From positions 1 to 6,508 of the forward strand of contig JAFAVO010000178.1 of NCBI GenBank assembly GCA_019242385.1: a stretch of 6,508 nucleotides of DNA, in the 5' to 3' direction. The notes under the pieces were generated by a model. That model did no database searches and was not told the origin of the DNA. It was given only the letters and a program-made list of their open reading frames with translations. A program made the translations under genes and the position numbers. Shown one piece after another: positions 1 through 5,857 of the stretch; position 1 is the stretch's first letter, and every line of letters starts with the position of its first letter. The DNA comes from Gammaproteobacteria bacterium. GTDB lineage: Bacteria > Pseudomonadota > Gammaproteobacteria > Steroidobacterales > Steroidobacteraceae.

Positions 1-624
1 GCGCCCGCGGGTACTGCGCGGACTTGGCAGGCTGCCCTTGTTGCCAAAGGGGCTGTAGCCGACCACGGCCACGTGGTGCTTCTCGCACCACGGCAGCACC
101 GTGTTCTCGATGGAGCGCTCTTCCAGATGGTAGAGCACCTGATTGCAGAGGGGATGTCCGCCGCCGGCCACCCGCCGAACCTCCTCGAGGTCGGAGACAT
201 CAAAGTTGCTCACTCCCCAGGCAAGGATCTTGCCCTCGCGCCTGAGCTGCTCGAAGCCGGCGATCGTGTCCTCGAGCGGATGTGCACCGCGCCAGTGGAG
301 CAGATAGCAATCGAGATGATCGGTCCCGAGCCGTGCGAGTGAAGCGTTGCAGGCCGCGATCACACCGCTGCGCGAGGCGTGGGTCGGCAGTACCTTGGAC
401 ACCAGAAAGACCTCATCGCGGCGCTGCGCGATCGCACGGCCGACGAGCTTTTCCGCCGCGCCTGATCCATACATCTCGGCGCAATCGATGTGAGTCATTC
501 CGAGCTCGAGGCCGCGCTCGAGCGCGGCGAGCGCGACAGAGGCTTCGGCGTTATCGATGTTCCACGTGCCCTGACCGATCGCCGCAACCTCGCGCGCGCT
601 GGAGCCAAAGTGCCGGTATTGCAT
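1..624 (-). CDS. Aldo/keto reductase, C-terminus cut by window edge
   Basis: The 208 visible residues form the N-terminal two thirds of an aldo/keto reductase, a cytoplasmic NAD(P)H-dependent enzyme reducing aldehydes and ketones on a TIM barrel. The start ATG at 624 follows GGAGG (630-634, minus strand) with 5 nt spacing; an out-of-frame ATG lies at 628. The protein begins MQYRHFGSS and carries GQGTW at 17-21. The catalytic tetrad is complete: D47 (HIDCAEMYG), Y52, K77 (VSKVLP) and H110 (DCYLLHW). GVSNF at 137-141 and NQVLYHLEERSIE at 161-173 are also family signatures. The GQGTW and NQVLY...LPWC features resemble the YeaE branch, some of whose members reduce methylglyoxal; that subfamily call is from memory. 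The frame is open to base 1, so roughly the last 60-80 residues, including the cofactor 2'-phosphate region, are missing. It lies 20 bp behind the NRAMP-like gene and is probably co-transcribed with it. Substrate unknown. Confidence 0.93.
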   Translation of the reverse strand, partial: MQYRHFGSSAREVAAIGQGTWNIDNAEASVALAALERGLELGMTHIDCAEMYGSGAAEKLVGRAIAQRRDEVFLVSKVLPTHASRSGVIAACNASLARLGTDHLDCYLLHWRGAHPLEDTIAGFEQLRREGKILAWGVSNFDVSDLEEVRRVAGGGHPLCNQVLYHLEERSIENTVLPWCEKHHVAVVGYSPFGNKGSLPSPRSTRGR

Positions 625-644
625 GCATGCCTCCGCGCAACCGC

Positions 645-1994
645 TCAGGTGCCGCGCCCGGTAACCATCGACCACAGCCAACCGAGCATCGCGAGCGCCA
701 TGATCCCCGTCGCGACCCATCCTAGCAGCAGCCAGGCGCCGCGGACGGCGAAGCGCTCCATCACCTTGCGGTTCGCCGCCATGCGCACGAGCAGTACCAT
801 CACCGGCACCGCGACGATTCCGTTGATGACGGCCGCACCCACCAGAGCCTTCATGGGGTTGATGCCGGAGACGTTGGCGAGGGCGCCGGCAACGGTCGCC
901 AGCGTGATCGCCGCGTAGAAGCCCTTGGCTTGGAGCGGTTTGCGCGACAGGCCTACGGGCCAGCGACGAGCTTCACCGAGAGCATACGCGGCGGAGCCGG
1001 CGAGCACCGGAACCGACAGCAGGCCGGTGCCGATGATGCCGAGGGCGAAGAGTGCGAAAGCGAACTCACCCGCGAGCGGTCGCAAGGCCTCGGCCGCCTG
1101 GGCCGCGGTTTGTACCTCGGTGATTTTTCCCTGGCGCAGGGTGCTGGCGGTGGCGACGAGTATGGCGAGGCCCACTGTGTTGGAGAAGGCCATGCCGACG
1201 GCCGTATCCCAGCGAATCCGCGCGAGGGCTGAGGCTCCCTGACTCGGCTTGTGACGTAGCGGGACGCGCTGCGGATGTGCCTTGGTGTCCTCGACTTCCT
1301 GTGCAGCCTGCCAGAAGAACAGATACGGACTGATGGTCGTGCCGAGTATCGCCACGACCATGAGCCAGAAGCTCACCCCGAGGGACAAGTGCGGAATGAT
1401 CAGCGCCCGCAGGAATCCGCCCCAGTCGACATCGACCACCACCAGCACGCCGAAGTAGGAGAGCAGGCCGAGCGTCAGCCACTTCAGCACCCCCACGTAG
1501 ACCTGATGCGACAGCAGAACCTGCGTGACCGTGCACACCACTGCGAACAGCACGATCCACACCCAGCCCGGCAGGAACGGCACGAGCAGCCGCATGCTCT
1601 CGGCCATCGCGCCGAGGTCCGCGCCGATGTTGAGGGTGTTGGCAGCAAACAGCAGCCAGACGATGGGCTGCAGAATCCACGCCGGGTAGTGTTGGCGCAG
1701 GTTGCCGGCGATGCCCTTGCCGGTCACTCGCCCGATGCGCGCGCTGAATTCCTGGATGACGACCATCATCGGATAGGTGAACAGCAGCGTCCAGGCGAGC
1801 TGGTAGCCGAACTGAGCTCCGGCCTGCGAGTAGGTGCCAACGCCGCTCGGATCATCGTCCGAGGCGCCGGTGATGAATCCGGCGCCGAGGCGCGACCACA
1901 AGGAGCGCACCGGACGGGCGGCGCGCTCGCCGCTTGCGCGCTCCCCTGAGCGTCGGGCGGGCCGGCGCAGAACTTTGGCGGGACTTCTGGCCAT
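645..1994 (-). CDS. NRAMP-like divalent metal cation transporter (divergent binding motifs)
   Basis: This inner-membrane protein of the NRAMP/COG1914 family should move divalent metals, probably coupled to protons. From the ATG at 1994 it has 449 residues and about 11 hydrophobic segments, roughly at 34-60, 63-82, 104-125, 134-152, 159-178, 206-228, 258-275, 311-333, 358-375, 379-405 and 418-443. The first segment holds GASDDDPSGVGTYSQAGAQF (43-62), at the place of the DPGN motif of classical Mn/Fe transporters. The sixth holds GTTISPY (218-224), at the place of the classical MPH motif. The frame is open to an ATG at 2144 (499 residues), but those 50 extra residues are basic, look unconserved and reach into the divergent intergenic region. 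I prefer 1994, which has CAGG 7 nt upstream and GAAGG adjoining; a GTG 28 codons further in is also possible. No manganese riboswitch or MntR-like site was recognised upstream. Family assignment is firm, substrate is not. Confidence 0.9.
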   Translation of the reverse strand: MARSPAKVLRRPARRSGERASGERAARPVRSLWSRLGAGFITGASDDDPSGVGTYSQAGAQFGYQLAWTLLFTYPMMVVIQEFSARIGRVTGKGIAGNLRQHYPAWILQPIVWLLFAANTLNIGADLGAMAESMRLLVPFLPGWVWIVLFAVVCTVTQVLLSHQVYVGVLKWLTLGLLSYFGVLVVVDVDWGGFLRALIIPHLSLGVSFWLMVVAILGTTISPYLFFWQAAQEVEDTKAHPQRVPLRHKPSQGASALARIRWDTAVGMAFSNTVGLAILVATASTLRQGKITEVQTAAQAAEALRPLAGEFAFALFALGIIGTGLLSVPVLAGSAAYALGEARRWPVGLSRKPLQAKGFYAAITLATVAGALANVSGINPMKALVGAAVINGIVAVPVMVLLVRMAANRKVMERFAVRGAWLLLGWVATGIMALAMLGWLWSMVTGRGT

Positions 1995-2100
1995 CCTTCG
2001 ACCTGCAGGGGCTCCGGCATGCAAAGCTCCGTCGCAGTGTGGGTGGCAGGCGAGGAGTGCGCGGACGGCGGACCTCTCGAAGTTGTGTCGGTGTTTTCTC

Positions 2101-2116
2101 GCAACAGCAGTTGCTG
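2101..2116. promoter_or_regulatory. Short palindrome in divergent intergenic region, possible operator
   Basis: The 182 bp between the transporter start (1994) and the methyltransferase start (2177) hold two overlapping perfect inverted repeats: GCAAC-AGCA-GTTGC (2101-2114) and CAGCA-GT-TGCTG (2105-2116). Such a site could be an operator shared by the divergent genes. It is short enough to arise by chance, and I found no convincing -35/-10 pair near it on either strand. Confidence 0.2.
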
Positions 2117-2176
2117 GTGCCCTATTGAGGCGGTTTGTGCGCATACTGGAGCCAGCGGAAGGGCACCCCGACCAAC

Positions 2177-2998
2177 ATGAAACCCGTTTCCGATACCGCG
2201 TTCTACTGCTGCGGCATCCGCATGCGCGATGCCGAAAGTGCGCACCCAGTGTGCGGCGATCAGTTTGCCCGGCTGTTCATGGACGGACACGGCATGGAGA
2301 TCCTGCGCCGCTTCGCGGGCGAGCGCGGACCGAACATGAGTAACGTCGCGCGTGCACGTTACATCGATGACCTGTTGCGCGCGCAGCTCGCTGCTGATCC
2401 CCGGCTGCAGATCGTGCTGCTCGGCTGCGGCTTCGACAGCCGTGCGTTTCGGCTGCGCGGCGGCTCGTGGTTCGAGCTCGATGAGCCGCTGCTCATCAGC
2501 TACAAGGAGGAGCGGCTGCCGGCAGTCGAGTGCCCCAACCCGCTACGGCGCATCGCCATAGAGTTCGAGCGCGAGTCGCTGCAGCAGAAGCTGGCGCCGC
2601 TCGAGCAGCGCCTGCCGACCGTGTTCGTCATCGAGGGCGTCACCATGTACGTCAGCAGCGAGTCGCTGCACTCGACCCTCGAGGTATTACGGTCGCGCTT
2701 TCCACGGCATCAGGTGATCGCGGACCTCATGACACGGCGCTTCATCGACACCTACGGGCGGACCGTCAAGCGGATCATTGCGCAACTCGGTGCCGAGATG
2801 ATTCCGGGCGACCGACCGGCTCTGCCCTTCAGTCAGTGCGGTTACCGGCAGGTATCCTCGCAGGAGATCGCGCGCCTCGCGTTCCATTACCAGTCCCTCG
2901 GCTGGCTGGTGCCCGCGCTGCGCGGCTTCTTCCCCGGACTCTTCAGCGGCTACACCGTGCGCGTCTTCGAAGCGGGGTCTGCGCCCCCTCCGGCCTGA
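2177..2998 (+). CDS. SAM-dependent methyltransferase, leucine carboxyl methyltransferase-like family
   Basis: This 273-residue cytoplasmic enzyme belongs to the class I SAM-dependent methyltransferases of the LCM/COG3315 type. SAM-binding motif I is VLLGCGFDSRAFRL (80-93), the family's LGxGxDsRayRL signature. WFELDEP (98-104) supplies the acidic residue expected to bind the ribose hydroxyls, and VFVIEGVTMYVS (149-160) matches the family's second signature (EGv.mYL). The N-terminal R-Y-I-D-D stretch at 61-65 also fits. The ATG at 2177 is chosen because the conserved region begins there; GGAAGGG (2157-2163) lies 13 nt upstream, rather far. A TTG at 2135 would add 14 unconserved residues. Bacterial members are often labelled as polyketide O-methyltransferases, but the acceptor is generally unknown, and no biosynthetic genes flank this one. 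It diverges from the transporter and converges with the cyclo-ligase. Confidence 0.9.
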   Translation: MKPVSDTAFYCCGIRMRDAESAHPVCGDQFARLFMDGHGMEILRRFAGERGPNMSNVARARYIDDLLRAQLAADPRLQIVLLGCGFDSRAFRLRGGSWFELDEPLLISYKEERLPAVECPNPLRRIAIEFERESLQQKLAPLEQRLPTVFVIEGVTMYVSSESLHSTLEVLRSRFPRHQVIADLMTRRFIDTYGRTVKRIIAQLGAEMIPGDRPALPFSQCGYRQVSSQEIARLAFHYQSLGWLVPALRGFFPGLFSGYTVRVFEAGSAPPPA

Positions 2999-3028
2999 CC
3001 CGGCGGTCGGCGAAAACGCCGGGCCGGG
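2999..3028. terminator. GC-rich hairpin between convergent genes, possible bidirectional terminator
   Basis: The hairpin starts directly after the methyltransferase stop. The outer stem CCCGG (2999-3003) pairs with CCGGG (3024-3028); the inner stem CGGCG (3008-3012) pairs with CGCCG (3017-3021) around an AAAA loop. An asymmetric internal loop (CGGT against GG) separates them. Its place between two convergent stops suits a shared terminator, but neither side has a T-tract, so a classical intrinsic terminator is not shown. Confidence 0.45.
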
Positions 3029-3062
3029 TTGACCGCGGAGCTGCTCGCGGCTCGCCGACTGA

Positions 3063-3734
3063 CTATCGGGTACGTTGCAGGGCCGGCTCGAGCCCCGGCA
3101 CGATCCAGTCCATCGGGATGTCGTGCCCTTGCGGAAAGGTTGTGGCAATCCGCAGCTGCGGGTAGCCGAGACCGACGACCAGGGGCTTGCGCGCCATCGC
3201 GGCCAGAGTCCGGTCGAAGAAGCCCCCTCCGTAGCCGAGCCGGTAGCAGGCCGCATCGAAGCCCACGAGCGGAGCGAGCACCACGGTGGGCAGCACCTCA
3301 GGACCTTCGGCGGGGTACGGGATCTTCCACAAGCCGCGGGCCATGGCGGCCCCCGGACGCCATTCCCGGAAGGTCAGGGGCTCACCGAGTGCGATCGCCA
3401 CCGGGAGTGCAATCCGCAGTCCGCGCACGCACGCCTGCTGCATCCAGGTGCGCAGATCCGGTTCGGCACGAATCGGCCAGTAAACGCTGACGATGTCATC
3501 CGAGCGCGCGCTCAGCAGCTCCTCGAGCCGGCGCACGATGGCCGCCGTGTGCAGCGCGCGCTCCTCCGCCGGCAGCGCGCAGCGCAAGGCGATGAGTCGC
3601 GCCCGCTCGGCTTTGCGCCAGCGGGCCACATCCGCAACCTGCCGGGCATCGATCGGCGTGCCATCCGGACCTAACTCGTGCAGGAAGCAGGGCGGAGATC
3701 CACCGCATTCGCCATCATCGCCTTCGTGGCTCAT
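3063..3734 (-). CDS. ygfA: 5-formyltetrahydrofolate cyclo-ligase with N-terminal SPPCFLHE extension
   Basis: The enzyme (methenyltetrahydrofolate synthetase) uses ATP to convert 5-formyl-THF to 5,10-methenyl-THF, returning stored folate to cytoplasmic one-carbon metabolism. Of 223 residues, about 38-215 are the catalytic domain. RWRKAERARLIALR (38-51) supplies the basic N-terminal nucleotide-binding residues. VVLAPLVGFD (151-160) runs into YRLGYGGGFFDRTLA (164-178), the family's glycine-rich ATP signature, and HDIPMDWIV (204-212) is the usual C-terminal motif. Before the domain lies an extension of about 37 residues with GGSPPCFLHEL (11-21), absent from the short E. coli type enzyme. The start ATG at 3734 is the only one that includes this motif; its best SD is AGG 8 nt upstream, with AGGAG only 1 nt away, so initiation may be weak. 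No zapA lies alongside, unlike many gammaproteobacterial ygfA loci. Confidence 0.95.
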   Translation of the reverse strand: MSHEGDDGECGGSPPCFLHELGPDGTPIDARQVADVARWRKAERARLIALRCALPAEERALHTAAIVRRLEELLSARSDDIVSVYWPIRAEPDLRTWMQQACVRGLRIALPVAIALGEPLTFREWRPGAAMARGLWKIPYPAEGPEVLPTVVLAPLVGFDAACYRLGYGGGFFDRTLAAMARKPLVVGLGYPQLRIATTFPQGHDIPMDWIVPGLEPALQRTR

Positions 3735-3763
3735 GCTCCTAGCCTAGCGCCGTGTGCTCGCTT

Positions 3764-3820
3764 AAAGGAGCCCCTATGCCCCGCGGCGGCCTGCAAGCGC
3801 TCCCAAGCTCGCGCTCCTTT
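3764..3820. repeat. Perfect 8-bp inverted repeat enclosing a structured 41-nt interior
   Basis: AAAGGAGC (3764-3771) and GCTCCTTT (3813-3820) are exact reverse complements in the 127-bp gap between the divergent cyclo-ligase and barrel genes. Read on the minus strand, the interior offers a further stem GCGAGC/GCTTGC with one G-U pair, so the element could fold as a branched structure just upstream of the cyclo-ligase. It is upstream of both genes, so a terminator role is unlikely. It may be a leader structure, a small RNA or a protein site; function is unassigned. Confidence 0.35.
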
Positions 3821-3833
3821 GGTACATTGCTCA

Positions 3834-3856
3834 CCGCTCGGGCCCTGAGCGGAGGA
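3834..3856 (+). promoter_or_regulatory. Hairpin overlapping the SD that sets the TTG start of the barrel gene
   Basis: CCGCTC (3834-3839) and GAGCGG (3847-3852) form a perfect 6-bp stem around GGGCCCT. The 3' arm runs into the ribosome binding site GGAGG (3851-3855), sharing its first two bases. The SD is 6 nt before TTG at 3862, which is the reason for choosing that start. Partial pairing of the SD could lower translation, but this is inference from base pairing alone. Confidence 0.4.
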
Positions 3857-3861
3857 CATCA

Positions 3862-4695
3862 TTGCTGCAGAACCCACGGCGACCCTTCTTTGCCGCTGCC
3901 ATTGCTGGTGTGCTCTGCGGTTGCATGGTGCCGCAAGCGGCCATTGCGGCGACCGGGGACGCCGATCGCTGGGAGTTCCAGGCAGCGCTGTATGTCTACC
4001 TGCCGACCCTCAGTGGCTCCTCGCTCTTTCCGCCGGAGGATGGCTCGGACAGCATCGGCTTCGATACCGCGACACTGCTCAACCATCTGAAGATGACTTT
4101 CATGGGCTCCTTTCAGGCGCGGCAGGGCCCCTGGGGAGCATTCACGGACCTCCTCTATATCGATCTTGGCAATTCGAAGACCGTATCGCGCGGATTCAGT
4201 ATCGGTGGGATGCCGCTACCCTCGACGGTAACGGCGCGCACCGATCTCGACATCAGGGGTTGGCTGTGGACGCTCGCTGCAACGTACAGACCGCTCTCGA
4301 CCGCGCAGTATTCTCTCGACGTGCTGGGCGGAGCGCGCTATCTCGACATTCGGCAAAAAATAACCTGGAATCTTGAGGGTGATACCACTGTCATCACCCC
4401 TGCGGATCGGGCCGGTAGCCGTGAGGCGACACCATCCAACTGGGACGCCATTGCCGGCCTCAAGGGTCGGGCCGCCTTCGGCCCGGACCATAGATGGTTT
4501 GCGCTCTACTACCTGGACCTCGGCGCGGGCGGCTCGCGATTCACGGACCAGTTGATGGGCGGCGCGGGTTACACCTTCCAATGGGGTGAGGTGCTGGCCG
4601 CCTGGCGATACATCGATTACCAGATGAAGTCCGAGGCACGCCTCGAGCGGCTGAGCTTCAGCGGTCCCCTCATCGCAGTGCAGTTCCGCTGGTAG
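3862..4695 (+). CDS. Probable outer-membrane beta-barrel protein, function unknown
   Basis: This 277-residue protein has a Sec signal peptide: basic QNPRRP (3-8), a hydrophobic core (9-22) and an AIA site with likely cleavage after residue 29. The mature part has repeated alternating polar/hydrophobic strands rich in Y and W (WEFQAALYVYLPTLSG, WGAFTDLLYIDL, RWFALYYLDLGAG, GEVLAAWRYIDYQM). It ends LIAVQFRW, a terminal aromatic beta-signal of the kind recognised by the Bam machinery. The LLNHLKMTFMGSFQARQGPWG block (72-92) looks like a conserved family of uncharacterised outer-membrane proteins, but I cannot name it. The TTG start is chosen for GGAGG 6 nt upstream and for the complete signal peptide; the first ATG (codon 22) would destroy it. 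C21 after L-C-G is a weak lipobox, so a lipoprotein is a less likely alternative. It leads the SDR gene by 46 bp. Confidence 0.75.
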   Translation: MLQNPRRPFFAAAIAGVLCGCMVPQAAIAATGDADRWEFQAALYVYLPTLSGSSLFPPEDGSDSIGFDTATLLNHLKMTFMGSFQARQGPWGAFTDLLYIDLGNSKTVSRGFSIGGMPLPSTVTARTDLDIRGWLWTLAATYRPLSTAQYSLDVLGGARYLDIRQKITWNLEGDTTVITPADRAGSREATPSNWDAIAGLKGRAAFGPDHRWFALYYLDLGAGGSRFTDQLMGGAGYTFQWGEVLAAWRYIDYQMKSEARLERLSFSGPLIAVQFRW

Positions 4696-4720
4696 CAGAA
4701 TGCAGTTCCGCTGGTAGCAG
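4677..4720 (+). repeat. 22-bp tandem duplication across the barrel gene stop codon
   Basis: TGCAGTTCCGCTGGTAGCAG occurs at 4679-4698 and identically at 4701-4720. Counting the preceding two bases, the units 4677-4698 and 4699-4720 are adjacent 22-bp copies with one mismatch. The first copy encodes the last residues (QFRW) and stop of the barrel gene; the second is noncoding and out of frame with it (22 is not a multiple of 3). It looks like a recent slippage duplication. Confidence 0.9.
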
Positions 4721-4740
4721 GAGAAGGAGAGGAGAGAGGA
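4721..4740 (+). promoter_or_regulatory. Extended polypurine ribosome binding region of the SDR gene
   Basis: Twenty consecutive purines precede the ATG at 4742. They include AGGAG at 4730-4734 (7 nt spacing) and further AAGGAG and GAGG variants, giving several overlapping Shine-Dalgarno options. This fixes the SDR start and suggests efficient translation. Confidence 0.75.
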
Positions 4741-4741
4741 C

Positions 4742-5845
4742 ATGGTGTCGCGGCGCGAACTGCTCAAGCTCGGGGCGTTAGCGAGCGCCGGCAGCGCGAT
4801 GCGCGCGCTCGGCGCGGAGCCGCAACCGAACACCCTGCTGATCCTTGGGGGCACCGGCTTCATCGGACCGCACCTCACGCGCGAGGCGCAGCGCCGCGGC
4901 TGGCGCGTCACGCACTTCAACCGCGGCAAGAGCGCGGCGGAACGCGTCGACGGTGTCGAGTCACTGGTGGGCGACCGCAAGGGCCAGCTCGATGCGCTCC
5001 GCGGCCGCAAGTGGGATGTGGTGATCGATGACACCGGCTACATCCCCAAGTACGTGAAAATGTCTGCGCAGCTGCTCGCGCCCAATGTCGCCTATTGCCT
5101 GTTCGTCTCGAGTATCTCGGTGTATGCGAGCTTCGCTAAGCCCAATGATGAGCAATCCCCCACTGGCACCCTGGAGAATCCCGAGACCGAGGCTGTCACC
5201 GACACCAGTTACGGGCCGATGAAAGCGCTGTGTGAAGAGTACTCGCGCACGGCATTTCACCAGCGCATCGCGATCGTCAGACCAGGTTATATCGTTGGCC
5301 CGTTGGATCGCTCAGACCGATTTACCTACTGGCCGGTGCGCGCTTCGAGGGGCGGGGAGATGCTGGCGCCGGGGACCTCGCACGACCCGATCCAGGTGAT
5401 CGACGTGCGCGACCTGGCGCGCTGGATGATGCTGCTGGTCGAGGCGCGCCGCAACGGCTGCTTCAACGCCGTCTCGCCGCCGGGTGCTTTCACGATGGGC
5501 ATGCTGATCAGCGCAAGTGAGCGGCAATCACCGCACGCCGGGACCCGCGTGACCTGGGTGCCGGAGGATTTTCTTGCCGCGCACTGGAAACCGGAGGAGC
5601 TCGATCTGCCGCCCTGGTCGCCCACCAAAGGCGATAGCGCGGGCGCATCGCTTACCTCGGTGAAGCCAGCGCTCGAGAGCGGCCTGCGCTGCCGGCCTCT
5701 GCAGGAGACCGTGTGCGATACGCTCCTCTGGTTCCAGTCGTTGCCGCCGGAGCGGCAGTCCAAACTGCGTGCGGGGCTCGATCCGGCGAAGGAGGCCCAG
5801 ACGCTGCGTGAGTGGCACGCGAGCGGTGAGCGCGCGAAGACTTAG
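4742..5845 (+). CDS. NAD(P)-dependent epimerase/dehydratase-like SDR with Tat signal
   Basis: This 367-residue protein is an extended-type short-chain dehydrogenase/reductase. It opens with SRRELLK (3-9) and a hydrophobic run to about residue 25, a twin-arginine signal that would export the folded, cofactor-loaded enzyme to the periplasm. The Rossmann domain follows: LLILGGTGFIG (32-42) binds the dinucleotide, and FNRGK after the second strand (59-63) puts an arginine where NADP-preferring enzymes have one. DDTGY (96-100) and SSISVY (123-128) lead to the catalytic YxxxK, Y157 and K161 in SYGPMK, and RPGYIVGP (170-177) is typical of the epimerase/dehydratase group. The C-terminal third is likely the substrate lid and is not recognisable by substrate. 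The gene sits 46 bp after the barrel gene and 12 bp before the tautomerase, so the three probably form an operon. Substrate and pathway are unknown. Confidence 0.88.
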   Translation: MVSRRELLKLGALASAGSAMRALGAEPQPNTLLILGGTGFIGPHLTREAQRRGWRVTHFNRGKSAAERVDGVESLVGDRKGQLDALRGRKWDVVIDDTGYIPKYVKMSAQLLAPNVAYCLFVSSISVYASFAKPNDEQSPTGTLENPETEAVTDTSYGPMKALCEEYSRTAFHQRIAIVRPGYIVGPLDRSDRFTYWPVRASRGGEMLAPGTSHDPIQVIDVRDLARWMMLLVEARRNGCFNAVSPPGAFTMGMLISASERQSPHAGTRVTWVPEDFLAAHWKPEELDLPPWSPTKGDSAGASLTSVKPALESGLRCRPLQETVCDTLLWFQSLPPERQSKLRAGLDPAKEAQTLREWHASGERAKT

Positions 5846-5850
5846 GGAGG
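5844..5850 (+). promoter_or_regulatory. Shine-Dalgarno of the tautomerase gene overlapping the SDR stop
   Basis: AGGGAGG begins inside the TAG stop of the SDR gene and lies 7 nt before the ATG at 5858. The overlap of stop and SD suggests translational coupling of the two genes. Confidence 0.7.
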
Positions 5851-5857
5851 ATTTTGC

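Noticed and set aside
1275..1949. Open 224-codon plus-strand frame
   Set aside because: It lies antisense within the NRAMP-like gene; its product is low-complexity and rich in H, Q, R and E with no recognisable motif, as expected for a GC-rich shadow frame.
1995..2144. 50-residue N-terminal extension of the transporter
   Set aside because: It is open in frame but basic, without hydrophobic or conserved pattern, and reaches into the divergent intergenic region; the ATG at 1994 gives a normal NRAMP length.
1995..2176. Manganese (yybP-ykoY) or magnesium riboswitch before the transporter gene
   Set aside because: I saw neither the conserved loop sequences nor a matching helix arrangement on the minus strand.
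3735..3861. 6S RNA gene upstream of ygfA
   Set aside because: The position is right in principle, but the gap is too short for a typical 6S RNA and I could not recognise its conserved parts; kept only as an unassigned structured element.
4353..4362. A-run (AAAAAA) in the barrel gene as a frameshift site
   Set aside because: The reading frame continues unbroken to a sensible C-terminal beta-signal, so there is no sign of frameshifting or error.
4216..5034. Open 272-codon minus-strand frame
   Set aside because: It spans the end of the barrel gene and the start of the SDR gene in antisense, has no family motif and would conflict with two well-supported genes.
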